DNA of 64,000 bases, taken from contig NW_026570278.1 in assembly GCF_019649055.1 (NCBI RefSeq), forward strand, positions 806,001 to 870,000. The letters are read 5' to 3'. This stretch comes from Paramacrobiotus metropolitanus (Eukaryota; Tardigrada; Eutardigrada; Parachela; Macrobiotidae). Both the position numbers and the translations under genes were made by a program. Shown here piece by piece: positions 23,085-36,035 of this stretch; the stretch's first letter is position 1, and each line of letters starts with the position of its first letter. A model generated the notes under the pieces. The model was given only the letters and a program-made list of their open reading frames with translations. It was not told where the DNA came from and made no database searches.

Positions 23085-26000
23085 GATTTTTCATCAACCA
23101 AAAAATACTTTCGATTCATTCAATGAGAATAATTCTTTTTTATTTCCACTTACTCATCTAATAATAAGAGTGTGGATTGAATGAACTCTTTGAATATCTG
23201 GTTCTCCTCTAGAGTATTTGTCCACTTACGTACATTTGAAGCACTTTTCAGGCTTTTCCTATATGATCAACATAGTGCAGCATATATGCTCTTGTCTAAA
23301 AACAAAGCTTTGTAGTTAATAATATTCTTAATGGTAATGAAGGTAACTTTATTGAAGCTAAAATGGTTTACCTTTTTCTTTATCATCAGATAATTGATGG
23401 GTTAATTGTCCCACTGCATTCGTCATTAGGTCCATGGTTGCAGCATGAAACAGTTACCCACATCTACACCGGATTGGTTTTCAAGGCTCAAGGCGAGCCG
23501 ATAATGGAATCTGTACTCTTGGTTACAGTGAAAATGAATGTACTCTGGCATTTGTGTCTTCTTTGACTCGTTAAGAGCTATTAGAAGTCGCTTTTTTAAT
23601 TTTGTCTTGTCCACGGGCATCGGCTAGATATTTTTTCTATTCGGATGCGATCAATTAAATTTAGTTATCCAGTTACTTAGGTATCTATATTAACACCACT
23701 TGCGCTCTACGAGAGAACAATTTTTTTTAACGCAAGGTTTGTTAAGACAGAAATTCATGTAACAAATGACTTGGATAATGCAGTACGAGTGTGTTCCTGG
23801 TCATGCTCACTTTTGTCAAGTACAGTAATTGTTTGGAGAAACACTGATTGAATAAACAGCGTAGTGGGTTTGACTCCCGACTTATATACTTACTTAATGG
23901 TAAACAAATTCATTCTGCGACACCTTGATTTTTTGCCATTCTAATCATGCTTCGGGGCGACACCAATAAAAGTGTAAAATCGGCAAACACTCCTTGTGGC
24001 GGAGTATTAGATCTGTAATTTCAAAGTTAAAAAACAACTGCTTATTGGAATTATTTCACATATCACATATTAAACCTGCGGTTAAAGATTGCTTCGGGTG
24101 GCTAGCCATCAAACAGGTTAGGCCTAAAAAGTACACTGTCAACCGGTTTATTAGCTTGCTTAAATAGTAATGAGTATCAAAAATTTTTGCAAATGTCGCC
24201 ACTGAATCGCAAGTATAAGGTATTGATATAGAGGCTTCCGAAGCGCGCACGGTGCAACGTTGTAATTTCATCTTTTTTAGTTTTTCGGAAGTGTATTGAT
24301 TCAGTACAAAATACAGTTTTGACAAGAACAAAAAGGGGATTGCTGGAGGGTAACACACGCTTTTGCAGTCTTTAATTTTTGTTGTTGCTGATCTCGAGTT
24401 TCGAATGTTCTACGTAGATCATTACCAGTGGGTACTTGATTACGTCAACTTAGTGGTATATTTTAACGATTCATGGATTTGGCAATATAAAACTTGGTCA
24501 AGCACAGGTCACGTTAACACAAATATTTTCACACTTTGTGACTCTTTATAGTACAATTTGGCGATTCTTGCATAATTCTTGTATACAGTTGTGTTAATCG
24601 CTACTAAGATTAACAAAGACCGAACCGAACCGAAACTAAATTTGATACAGGTCACGATTGTATACTAGAGCTGTAAAATTATGAAAATTGAACTCGTAGT
24701 CAGAGAAAAATATTACTTGCAGCATCCGATCTACGTTTCGAGTTACGTTACTAACAGTATCTCTAGTGTTATGAGTTATAACGGGAGTCACGCTATAGTA
24801 AAAAATTCACCGGGTTATTCGTTTTGCGAGTAATTTGTTACATGGGTATCGCTATAGATAAGTCTGAAAATTTACGTTTGAACAATAGAATGCGCTCTTT
24901 GAAATGCCCACAGTAATATCCATTGATTTTTGACAATATAAATCAAAACAATTAGGTACCGTGATTGACAATCTTTTCCATCGCGCTGTAAATCAGGTTT
25001 TCGTTCAAAACCATAGCAAACAACACTGCTACAAACTGCTGTTACGATTTCAATAACAAATCTGTAATACGGTTTACAGTGACATTTGTTCCTGACACTA
25101 GCTGATAACTTCTTTATATTGAACTGTGGAAGTGATATAATTGCAGTTTATAGTCAGCCGTAAGCCACTGAAAATAATTGCACAGCTTATTGCACAAAAC
25201 ACATTCACCCGGAAAACAGTCCATTGTTTTAACTCAAAGAACTTTACCGGCGAAAGTTAACGGCGTTCCAACTAGAACGTCGTTTTATATATGAAAAAGC
25301 GCGACCTGCTTTTGAAATAATTTTGTTAATTTTTAAAAAACTTCTAATAATTCCATCTGTCGTTGAACCTGATTCCTGAAAACTCGTGTCATTGGCCCAT
25401 GGTAATTTTGCTGTGACTATCAAGTCAGTATAAAATTTTTCAAAAACCAATGCTTTTTAATCTTTACCGCTGCTGCCGTTCTCAATAAGTATAGTGCTAC
25501 CTTTTAACCGCTGTGGCTTTTTTAAAGTTGGGTGTTGAGCTGACTACCAAAGCTTGAGGTTAGAAAAAAGTTTGCTAATTTCCCATGCCATGATGCCATA
25601 AAAAACATCACCTTGAACCTTGAATTTCCGGCACTGTTGAGTGACGGCAACATACGGGCTAATTATTCTCTGGAAAATTACTTGCACTAGAACTAGTTAT
25701 TAATATGTTCAGTGAAAATTAACAGCTTTTAGAGCTTCTTTAAAACTTTTTTACAGTTGGGCAGTTAAACAGTCCTTCATGAAGTTATGTTTTTGTCGGC
25801 CAAGTCGTCAATTTTTATTAATGAGCAATTATTAATAATGGGTTTCGAGCTTCGATTTCCTCGCAGAACTGTCTCGAGCGATAATATCAGCATTATTATG
25901 ATAATTATGCAAACAGAAGCCGCTGCCACAGACGCACTATTTTTGCACGTAATGTAAGCCATTATGCAATTCCATGCAGCGGTTATTTCATGCGGATTTG

Positions 26001-27538
26001 GCAGGTTTTTCGGCTTAAATTCGATAGTCTCTCGAAAGATCATTGTAAACGCGACGTGAAGGACAAATAATCGTGGGTGTATAATTCATGCGAACGACAA
26101 GTTATTGTGGATATGCCGTTTGAAAGAAACTTTATGGCTGGCTTGCTTACTTTTCTGCCCTGTAATGTTGATTTGAAATCCTATTTGGTCAAACAAATTA
26201 CTGAGAAATTGTGACTGGACCATAAAAATATAACTATCGAGACCCAAAATAGTGTACGCGCCAAAGTTATGGTGCATGTGCAAACTTATTTAACGGTGTG
26301 AGATGGCCCGCGTGATTGCTGTTATTTCGAAAGTGCGGTTTAAACTTACTGAGTGTACTGGAGCTATTATAATTAGTTACTTTGCGTATGGATTATATTG
26401 TGCAATATGGTTTGTTCGAAAACGTTAATGCCTTACGCCACAAACACCTGGCTGATATGAAGTTGTAGTCAGCTGCTGGTCCTCTCAGATTTTTTCTAAA
26501 TTTAATTTCATTGATCCACTTTGATTCAAAATAAGTATTGCCAAATGAAATATCTTGTCGTCCGATTTATTGTGCCGTTTAAAGCGACATGCAGTAAACT
26601 TGCTGAGGTAATCACGTTTTTATAAAACACACTAGTCGATTTCGTTCGACATTGCATGATTTTCGAAAAAATAAGTACCTAACATTTTCTCAACGCATAT
26701 GCATCTTGGCAAACTTAATTTGATACAGTGCACTTATAGACGTTTCGTTTTTAAAATGTGCCACAACTGCAATGCATGTATGATGTATACTATTTTTTTA
26801 AGCTCAAAATGATTACATCAGCTCCTGCAGCCTTATAAATCGCTTTTCACGTAGAAAAATAAAAAATGAGTAATGTCATCAGCCAACTCTTTCTGACTTT
26901 TTCTTGTTTTTCACTTTCAATAAGGCACATAGCGGTAAATCACATGCTTTCTGCGATTTGTTAAATTCTGGCATGGGCGGAATTTTTGATTGACGGATTT
27001 TATACCTGGTTTATTCAGCGCCTAGGACATCAAGCCATGAATAAATCTAATCCAACTCAAGCAGTTAGTGCGCTGATTTTCGCCGTTTTGCGACTACCGA
27101 TACTGCCTCAACTAACAGGAGCGCTTGTCTCAAAAGATTCTCGTGGAGAGTACGGAGTATGGACATATTACAGTAGCCGTGAGCAACAGCGCAACACTTA
27201 ATGCATTTCCTTGGCACATATTCACAGTTATCTGACAAGAATCTGAATATAAGTACGGATATCATTAACGAATCTCGTTATTTTTAAGCAGTTTACCCTG
27301 CCTTTTTTTCCGCCTTAGCTTAACGATGAAACATTTTGCTTGAGAGCGTATAAAGGCTTATTGCAACACCGCTGAAGAATTTGCGTAATTGTTCTGCAAT
27401 AAGCCTACGGTCTACTCAGATCAGTGAGTAGGCCTGTTGCTGGAATGCTGCTCAGACCAGTAAGGCTCCAGGTCGGACGCGGGGTGTGGGCGCCCCGTGT
27501 TCTTCTATCGACACGGTTGGGGAACCGTAACAGATATG

Positions 27539-27590
27539 GTAAACAATAGGCGACAGGGGCGCTTCGTGCCCTCGGTCGCCTATTGTTTAC
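27539..27590. repeat. Hairpin near the centre of the palindrome (16 bp arms)
   Basis: GTAAACAATAGGCGAC (27539-27554) and its inverse (27575-27590) enclose a GC-rich loop with GGGGCGCTTCGTGCCC. The mirror copy lies at 27762-27813. Nearby AGGCTTATTGCA...TGCAATAAGCCT and CTACTCA...TGAGTAG pairs make this inner 300 bp hairpin-dense and much richer in GC than the rest of the arm. It may be a separate small insertion present in both arms. Confidence 0.8.
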
Positions 27591-27669
27591 GGGACAAGAG
27601 TAAATGTGTCAAGTTTTTCATACGCTTTAAGGCTTTGTTGTGCAACAGTTTTCTTTGACGCTTATGTTT

Positions 27670-27684
27670 GTAACAAATAAACTA
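27670..27684. repeat. Central spacer of the giant palindrome (15 bp)
   Basis: CTTATGTTT (27661-27669) and AAACATAAG (27685-27693) are the innermost paired bases. Only 15 bp (GTAACAAATAAACTA) separate the two 8.3 kb arms. Confidence 0.8.
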
Positions 27685-30600
27685 AAACATAAGCTAAAGA
27701 AAACTCAAGCGCAACAAAGCCTTAGAGCGTATGAAAAACTTGACACATTTACTCTTGTCCTGTAAACAATAGGCGACCGAGGGCGCGAAGCGCCCAGGTC
27801 GCCTATTGTTTACCATATCTGTTACGGTTCCCCAACCGTGTCGATAGAAGAACACGGGGCGCCCACACCCCGCGTCCGACCTGGAGCCTTACTGGTCTGA
27901 GCAGCATTCCAGCAACAGGCCTTCTCACTGATCTGAGTAGACCGTAGGCTTATTGCAGAACAATTACGCAAATTCTTCAGCGGTGTTGCAATAAGCCCTA
28001 TACGCCTCAAGCAAAATGTTTCATCGTTAAGCTAAGGCGGAAAAAAGGCAGGGTAAACTGCTTAAAAATAACGAGATTCGTTAATGATATCCGTACTTAT
28101 ATTCAGATTCTGTCAGATAACTGTGAATATGTGCCAAGGAAATGCATTATGTTGCGCTGTTGCTCACGGCTACTGTAATATGTCCATACTCCGTACTTCC
28201 ACGAGAATCTTTTGAGACAAGCGCCCTGTTAGTTGAGGCAGTATCGGTAGTCGCAAAACGGCGAAAATCAGCGCACTAACTGCTTGAGTTGGATTAGATT
28301 TATTCATGGCTTGATGTCCTAGGCGCTGAATAAACCAGGTATAAAATCCGTCAATCAAAAATTCCGCCCATGCCAGAATTTAACAAATCGCAGAAAGCAT
28401 GTGATTTACCGCTATGTGCCTTATTGAAAGTGAAAAACAAGAAAAAGTCAGAAAGAGTTGGCTGATGACATTACTCATTTTTTATTTTTCTACGTGAAAA
28501 GCGATTTATAAGGCTGCAGGAGCTGATGTAATCATTTTGAGCTTAAAAAAATAGTATACATCATACATGCATTGCAGTTGTGGCACATTTTAAAAACGAA
28601 ACGTCTATAAGTGCACTGTATCAAATTAAGTTTGCCAAGATGCATATGCGTTGAGAAAATGTTAGGTACTTATTTTTTCGAAAATCATGCAATGTCGAAC
28701 GAAATCGACTAGTGTGTTTTATAAAAAACGTGATTACCTCAGCAAGTTTACTGCATGTCGCTTTAAACGGCACAATAAATCGGACGACAAGATATTTCAT
28801 TTGGCAATACTTATTTTGAATCAAAGTGGATCAATGAAATTAAATTTAGAAAAAAATCTGGAGAGGACCAGCAGCTGACTACAACTTCATATCAGCCAGG
28901 TGTTTGTGGCGTAAGGCATTAACGTTTTCGAACAAACCATATTGCACAATATAATCCATACGCAAAGTAACTAATTATAATAGCTCCAGTACACTCAGTA
29001 AGTTTAAACCGCACTTTCGAAATAACAGCAATCACGCGGGCCATCTCACACCGTTAAATAAGTTTGCACATGCACCATAACTTTGGCGCGTACACTATTT
29101 TGGGTCTCGATAGTTATATTTTTATGGTCCAGTCACAATTTCTCAGTAATTTGTTTGACCAAATAGGATTTCAAATCAACATTACAGGGCAGAAAAGTAA
29201 GCAAGCCAGCCATAAAGTTTCTTTCAAACGGCATATCCACAATAACTTGTCGTTCGCATGAATTATACACCCACGATTATTTGTCCTTCACGTCGCGTTT
29301 ACAATGATCTTTCGAGAGACTATCGAATTTGCCGAAAACCTGCCAAATCCGCATGAAATAACCGCTGCATGGAATTGCATAATGGCTTACATTACGTGCA
29401 AAAATAGTGCGTCTGTGGCAGCGGCTTCTGTTTGCATAATTATCATAATAATGCTGATATTATCGCTCGAGACAGTTCTGCGAGGAAATCGAAGCTCGAA
29501 ACCCATTATTAATAATTGCTCATTAATAAAATTGACGACTTGGCCGACAAAAAAACATAACTTCATGAAGGACTGTTTAACTGCCCAACTGTAAAAAGTT
29601 TTAAAGAAGCTCTAAAGCTGTTAATTTTCACTGAACATATTAATAACTAGTTCTAGTGCAAGTAATTTTCCAGAGAATAATTAGCTCATGTTGCCGTCAC
29701 CAACAGTGCCGGAAATTCAAGGTTCAAGGTGATGTTTTTTATGGCATCATGGCATGGGAAATTAGCAAACTTTTTTCTAACCTCAAGCTTTGGTAGTCAG
29801 CTCAACACCCAACTTTAAAAAAGCCACAGCGGTTAAAAGGTAGCACTATACTTATTGAGAACGGCAGCAGCGGTAAAGATTAAAAAGCATTGGTTTTTGA
29901 AAAATTTTATACTGACTTGATAGTCACAGCAAAATTACCATGGGCCAATGACACGAGTTTTCAGGAATCAGGTTCAACGACAGATGGAATTATTAGAAGT
30001 TTTTTAAAAATTAACAAAATTATTTCAAAAGCAGGTCGCGCTTTTTCATATATAAAACGACGTTCTAGTTGGAACGCCGTTAACTTTCGCCGGTAAAGTT
30101 CTTTGAGTTAAAACAATGGACTGTTTTCCGGGTGAATGTGTTTTGTGCAATAAGCTGTGCAATTATTTTCAGTGGCTTACGGCTGACTATAAACTGCAAT
30201 TATATCACTCCACAGTTCAATATAAAGAAGTTATCAGCTAGTGTCAGGAACAAATGTCACTGTAAACCGTATTACAGATTTGTTATTGAAATCGTAACAG
30301 CAGTTTGTAGCAGTGTTGTTTGCTATGGTTTTGAACGAAAACCTGATTTACAGCGCGATGGAAAAGATTGTCAATCACGGTACCTAATTGTTTTGATTTA
30401 TATTGTCAAAAATCAATGGATATTACTGTGGGCATTTCAAAGAGCGCATTCTATTGTTCAAACGTAAATTTTCAGACTTATCTATAGCGATACCCATGTA
30501 ACAAATTACTCGCAAAACGAATAACCCGGTGAATTTTTTACTATAGCGTGACTCCGTTATAACTCATAACACTAGAGATACTGTTAGTAACGTAACTCGA

Positions 30601-33600
30601 AACGTAGATCGGATGCTGCAAGTAATATTTTTCTGACTACGAGTTCAATTTTCATAATTTTACAGCTCTAGTATACAATCGTGACCTGTATCAAATTTAG
30701 TTTCGGTTCGGTTCGGTCTTTGTTAATCTTAGTAGCGATTAACACAACTGTATACAAGAATTATGCAAGAATCGCCAAATTGTACTATAAAGAGTCACAA
30801 AGTGTGAAAATATTTGTGTTAACGTGACCTGTGCTTGACCAAGTTTTATATTGCCAAATCCATGAATCGTTAAAATATACCACTAAGTTGACGTAATCAA
30901 GTACCCACTGGTAATGATCTACGTAGAACATTCGAAACTCGAGATCAGCAACAACAAAAATTAAAGACTGCAAAAGCGTGTGTTACCCTCCAGCAATCCC
31001 TTTTGTTCTTGTCAAAACTGTATTTTGTACTGAATCAATACACTTCCGAAAACTAAAAAGATGAAATTACAACGTTGCACCGTGCGCGCTTCGGAAGCCT
31101 CTATATCAATACCTTATACTTGCGATTCAGTGGCGACATTTGCAAAAAATTTTTGATACTCATTACTATTTAAGCAAGCTAATAAACCGGTTGACAGTGT
31201 ACTTTTTAGGCCTAACCTGTTTGATGGCTAGCCACCCGAAGCAATTCTTTAACCGCAGGTTTAATATGTGATATGTGAAATAATTCCAATAAGCAGTTGT
31301 TTTTAACTTTGAAATTACAGATCTAATACTCCGCCACAAGGAGTGTTTGCCGATTTTACACTTTATTGGTGTCGCCCTGAAGATGATTAGAATGGCAAAA
31401 ATCAAGGTGTCGCAGAATGAATTTGTTTACCATTAAGTAAGTATATAAGTCGGGAGTCAAACCCACTACGCTGTTTATTCAATCAGTGTTTCTCCAAACA
31501 ATTACTGTACTTGACAAAAGTGAGCATGACCAGGAACACACTCGTACTGCATTATCCAAGTCATTTGTTACATGAATTTCTGTCTTAACAAACCTTGCGT
31601 TAAAAAAAATTGTTCTCTCGTAGAGCGCAAGTGGTGTTAATATAGATACCTAAGTAACTGGATAACTAAATTTAATTGATCGCATCCGAATAGAAAAAAT
31701 ATCTAGCCGATGCCCGTGGACAAGACAAAATTAAAAAAGCGACTTCTAATAGCTCTTAACGAGTCAAAGAAGACACAAATGCCAGAGTACATTCATTTTC
31801 ACTCGTAACCAAGAGTACAGATTCCATTATCGGCTCGCCTTGAGCCTTGAAAACCAATCCGGTGTAGATGTGGGTAACTGTTTCATGCTGCAACCATGGA
31901 CCTAATGACGAATGCAGTGGGACAATTAACCCATCAATTATCTGATGATAAAGAAAAAGGTAAACCATTTTAGCTTCAATAAAGTTACCTTCATTACCAT
32001 TAAGAATATTATTAACTACAAAGCTTTGTTTTTTAGACAAGAGCATATATGCTGCACTATGTTGATCATATAGGAAAAGCCTGAAAAGTGCTTCAAATGT
32101 ACGTAAGTGGACAAATACTCTAGAGGAGAACCAGATATTCAAAGAGTTCATTCAATCCACACTCTTATTATTAGATGAGTAAGTGGAAATAAAAAGAATT
32201 ATTCTCATTGAATGAATCGAAAGTATTTTTTTGGTTGATGAAAAATCTTTCCACAAAATTATCTGTGTTACAAAATACATAGCTTAAACTAAACAATATC
32301 CGTTTTAACGAATTTGTTTCAAGAAAGTTAAAATCGTCGTAATAATATTAAGCAAATGCAACTGATAATTCAGCAAAAGAAAAGCGGTCTAATAGTTTCA
32401 TTTTTGTTCAGATGGGTAAAAGTAAAAAAGTTGAAAAATAATTTGTCAAGATGATCCGCCGCTCTTTGGCATGAACTTATTAGCGTGCGTACATGATAGC
32501 GTACCTGCTTAGTATTCAGAAAAGATTACTTAGCAAAATGCACACATACAACAACCTGGCATTGGTGCGCTGACGACTGCCACGCATTTATTTCTAATGC
32601 AAACATTGACATATCTATGTGAAGGGTATAACAGGCTATCGATCGGATGGCTAGCGGCATTCGTAGTTTTGAAAGAATTAAATGATTACAAAAACTATCT
32701 TGCTGAAAAATAGTTAATAAATATAAAAACGATTTAGAAAGCACGCAATATAAAATTCTTAATGGACAATTTTTATGTTTATGCCAGCAAAGCCACAGCA
32801 TTAATTGTTAATAACGGAAATGCAACATTCTAGGCGCTAAATCATGAAAGATATCAGAGAGGCTTTTTAGCAGCTCACGAAAATGTTTTCTTAGAGCGAC
32901 GTTGGTTAAACGGCTTTTTTTCTTGTGGATATCCTTTACTTGTTGCTGGGGCACGCGCTGCAGTCATATTCCTACATATACGAGTCTTCTCAAAGGCGAA
33001 ATGTAATGTTTGAGATTATGGACTGTATTTATTGAATAAAGTTAACTTTCTCCGTCAGATTCTCTTTCTGTGGTGCCGTTGCCTTTAAGTTCCTTTCCAC
33101 TTTAAACATCTGATAGAAAATGTCTTGAAATTAGTTAAACGCGTATCTTAAATCAATTAAACATCTCACCGTGTTTTTCCTTGGTCTGTCGTGTGAAGTT
33201 CGCTCCATCGGCAAGATGGAGCGAACTCCACCATCGCTTTCCCAACGTTTGCAAAACTTACGAGCACTAAACATTCACGTCCATGCAAAAAGAATGCTCT
33301 CGGTTGAAAAATCTCAAATGGCGCTTTTATTGAGTCGTCGGAGCCGATTTTATTCACGTGGCGCAATTTCGACATTCTGACACTGTAACACCCGGACACT
33401 CTGCTACTCAGACAATTGCACAAGCGTCCATCTTGCCAATGAGTTTACTATTTACCAGACATATTAACAGTCTGTTACTCTGGTTGCGACAGAATGGCGG
33501 AGTGTCGAAATGTCGCAGCATCACAGTACCAGTCTTGCTAAGCAGCAACCTATATAAGCGCACAGCTGAATCGATTTAGTTTTTCATTCAGACCAGTTGT

Positions 33601-35959
33601 TTTCCTTGAACGTACTTACAGCTTTTTTACAAAGAAATTGACTGTCAGAAAAAGCAGCCCGTTGCAAGAAAGTTCATCTGAGGCAAAAATGTCTGTCTTA
33701 ACACACCTTGCGTTCGACAATGCGCAAAAAATAGTCGAACGCAAGATGTGTTAAAATAGGTTTTCAAGATATTGTGCACCTTGAGTTTGTTTGTATAAAC
33801 GCTACCTGAAGATATAAGTGGGATTATTTTCTAACATGAGTTTGGTTGAACTTACACTACAGTAAGTATGCGTTTACAGCTTTCTGTGTGTTGCTTCCTT
33901 ATTCCAAGCGGTATTCTGCTGATTGACTCTACCAACAGGTACCTTGAGGAGGCAATGTAAAACGCAGAATTCTGTCATCAGCAACAGTACTTGTATGGTG
34001 AAGCTGTTGTAAAACTGGAGAACATGTTTAAGTGTCCCAAATTGATGCAAAAAAGTCGTCAAGCTATCATGGTCAAACTACAGTAACTTGTTCCACCCCA
34101 AATAGTTCCAACCGGGCGTCATTGGACAGACCAGATCCGAAATTACAACAGAAAGCTGAAGACAAAAAACGGCCAACCTTGTGAGGACAAACCAGGGAGC
34201 CAAAGAAGTTCTTCTTCGCCAACAATAAGGAACGCCAGTTAAGGAATGGTGTATTCATGCGAGATTATATGTCTATCCTTACTGACGAGCATTACGCTGT
34301 GCGCTAGTAAAACTTCGAACCGCTGTTCGATAAATCAGAGTCCATGTCCAGATTCACGTGCTACTTTACCGAGCACACTGACAATGAGTGTGGCCTGTTG
34401 CGCATGTAAGTTAAACTAGATAAACTGTTTCGAAATATGGATAATGGAAAATATTACGTTGAAATGATGTTTCGGATAATCGACAGTGTTTAGGTTGCAA
34501 GTAAATATCATCTGCAACTCTACAGTAAACGGATGCAAGTTAGCGGGAAGTTGCTATCAGATCGATTCATCGAACAGCCTACGTTAGACAGCAGAAAGAA
34601 AAGCAGTTTTTAGATGAAGTGAAAAAGCCAAAATATCAATAATCGCTGCAAATGTGTTATCAGCAGGTACGTAATTTTGTTAAATATTTTTTCCATCATT
34701 CAGTCTGGTGCGTGAAAGATAATATTTAAAACCATTTGTTATGTTAAATTTTTCAGATAAAACTGGACCAGTGGACAGCCTTGCAAGTGACATACCATAT
34801 TATGAAACCCGCAGCTAGGGCGGCTTTTCAGTTCAGTGATCTCTTCATTTATTGCGTCGTATATCGATGAGCTGGCAAATTATTAGCGGTTTATTGCATT
34901 GTCACTGAAGCATTTGTTTCCAATAATTGCATAACCGGATTATTTTATTCTTAGCTACACGTATGATGAATGAACTTTTTTGTACTTATTAAATATACGC
35001 CATTGATAATTATCTTTTCTCAATATCTCTTATTGAAAACAAATATTTTTTTAAATATGTCAGTTTGAATTATTTTGTTGATCAAGTTAATTCCATTAAT
35101 TAATCAAATTAATTTAATTAATTATTAATTAATTAAATAATTTAATTTATTATTATTTAATAATTAATTTAATCGAAAATATATTTTCCTAATTTAATTT
35201 AATTATTTGTTAAATTAAAATAAAAATTCTATTTTTGATCTACTAACAAACTATAACGGTGAAATACGGTTCAAATGCTGTTGCATTGTAGCGTGCACAG
35301 TTACGTCTTGCAGTGTTCCCCTGGACTTACTAACTGCAGTTATCCGTTGGAGTTACCCGCTGGACGCCCAAACTGCAGTGGTCAACTGCAGTCGGCGCTC
35401 AGCGGGGATCCGTTTGCTGCTGTAAGGTAATCAGCTTAATCATCTGCGCCGATTCACGAAAATCATTATTTTTCAATCTAACGTTGTAAACTTAGAAGTG
35501 TGTGGATAACCTTGCTGGTGTGCTGATAACATTAACTTAATCATTTTCTGGACTACGGTAATGATTATGCTGTATATATTGGTACAGTACAATGTTATAC
35601 CATTGTTGCACCATTGTTCTACCATTGTTATACCATTGTTCTTGAAACTTAATTATGGCGGTGTATACAGAAACAAAATACCGAAAGCTTTAAAGCTTTC
35701 GCGGACTGTGCACATAACGTAGATACCTAGAATAATTTTGGAAAACCTTGAAACCGGAAACGCACAAAAAAAGTTAAGAACTGGCAATGTGCTAACGGTA
35801 ATTCGTTTTTCAAACGGCAAAGGCTTTTACAGACAGCGTTCTGAAACGGCAAATTGGAACCCTAACGGCTTTTCCGACGGCAAAGGTAAAGGTAAAGTTG
35901 AAAACGGCAAACTGAAACGGCAAAGGCAAATGGACGGCAAAGGCGAAGTTGGCCGACCC
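27685..35959 (-). repeat. Right arm of the giant inverted repeat
   Basis: Mirror image of the left arm. Differences read directly: a one-base shorter run at about 30208 (GGAGTG against GGAAGTG on the left), a single 54 bp unit, extra sequence of some tens of bp at about 33600-33730, and several substitutions in the outer 240 bp. The minus strand frame 32151-31756 (131 codons) is intact here but broken on the left arm. I recognise no homologue. Confidence 0.85.
33551..33558 (+). promoter_or_regulatory. TATA box candidate, right arm copy
   Basis: TATATAAG, with TCATTCAG about 28 nt downstream. A second candidate is TATATAAG at about 31442, with TCAATCAGTG further down. Both are followed within about 200 bp by TTAACA(A/C)ACCTTGCGTT sequences, at 33696 the start of a hairpin. 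Function unproven. Confidence 0.35.
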
Positions 35960-35967
35960 CGGCTTGG
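35960..35967 (+). repeat. Right 8 bp target-site duplication (CGGCTTGG)
   Basis: Direct copy of 19401-19408, directly after the right arm terminus. Flanking sequence then differs (CGACTCAATAC against the left-side context), as expected for an insertion. Confidence 0.7.
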
Positions 35968-36035
35968 CGACTCAATACACAACCAAAGAATCCATCAATC
36001 AATCAATGCCGCGTACAGATAATAATTCACAAAAT

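Larger units (their letters stand above)
19409..27669 (+). repeat. Left arm of the giant inverted repeat
   Basis: From the outside inward: CGGCAAA-type subterminal repeats (19412-19620); AACAATGGT 12 bp repeats (about 19728-19776); an AT-rich self-complementary tract (20120-20290); a hairpin GTTCGCTCCATC...GATGGAGCGAAC (22046-22076); a 54 bp tandem duplication unique to this arm (22977-23084); many short frames; and a GC-richer hairpin-dense inner end (27340-27620). Frames present on both arms include those at 24363-24551, 25244-25450 and 26086-26283. Confidence 0.85.
19409..35959. mobile_element. Giant palindromic foldback element (16.55 kb, 8.3 kb inverted arms)
   Basis: The two halves are reverse complements over their full length, meet around 27670-27684, and end precisely at GGGTCGGCCAAC / GTTGGCCGACCC, next to an 8 bp direct repeat. 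The outer 240 bp of each arm carries many direct copies of (A)CGGCAAA on the right, and its complement TTTGCCG on the left. Such iterated subterminal motifs resemble transposase-binding sites of foldback, hAT or Mutator-like elements. The rest is AT-rich with short frames only (at most 131 codons). No transposase, polymerase, integrase or viral capsid motif is seen. The arms differ by scattered substitutions, 1 nt indels and larger indels, so they have evolved separately. I call it a non-autonomous giant foldback transposon; its mobilising enzyme is unknown. Confidence 0.75.

Noticed and set aside
30132-30467. 111-codon frame in the right arm and similar small frames as genes
   Set aside because: No domain, no splice sites, AT-rich. 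Retention on both arms is explained by the high arm identity rather than by selection.
19409-35959. The giant palindrome as a missed-adapter or chimeric-read artefact
   Set aside because: It ends at discrete termini with an 8 bp direct repeat, and the arms differ by larger indels. An artefact would mirror the flanks as well and show identical arms. Not excluded absolutely without reads.
19409-35959. A Polinton/Maverick or integrated virus
   Set aside because: Such elements have long inverted repeats but encode polymerase, integrase and capsid genes. Here no frame exceeds 131 codons and no such motif was seen.
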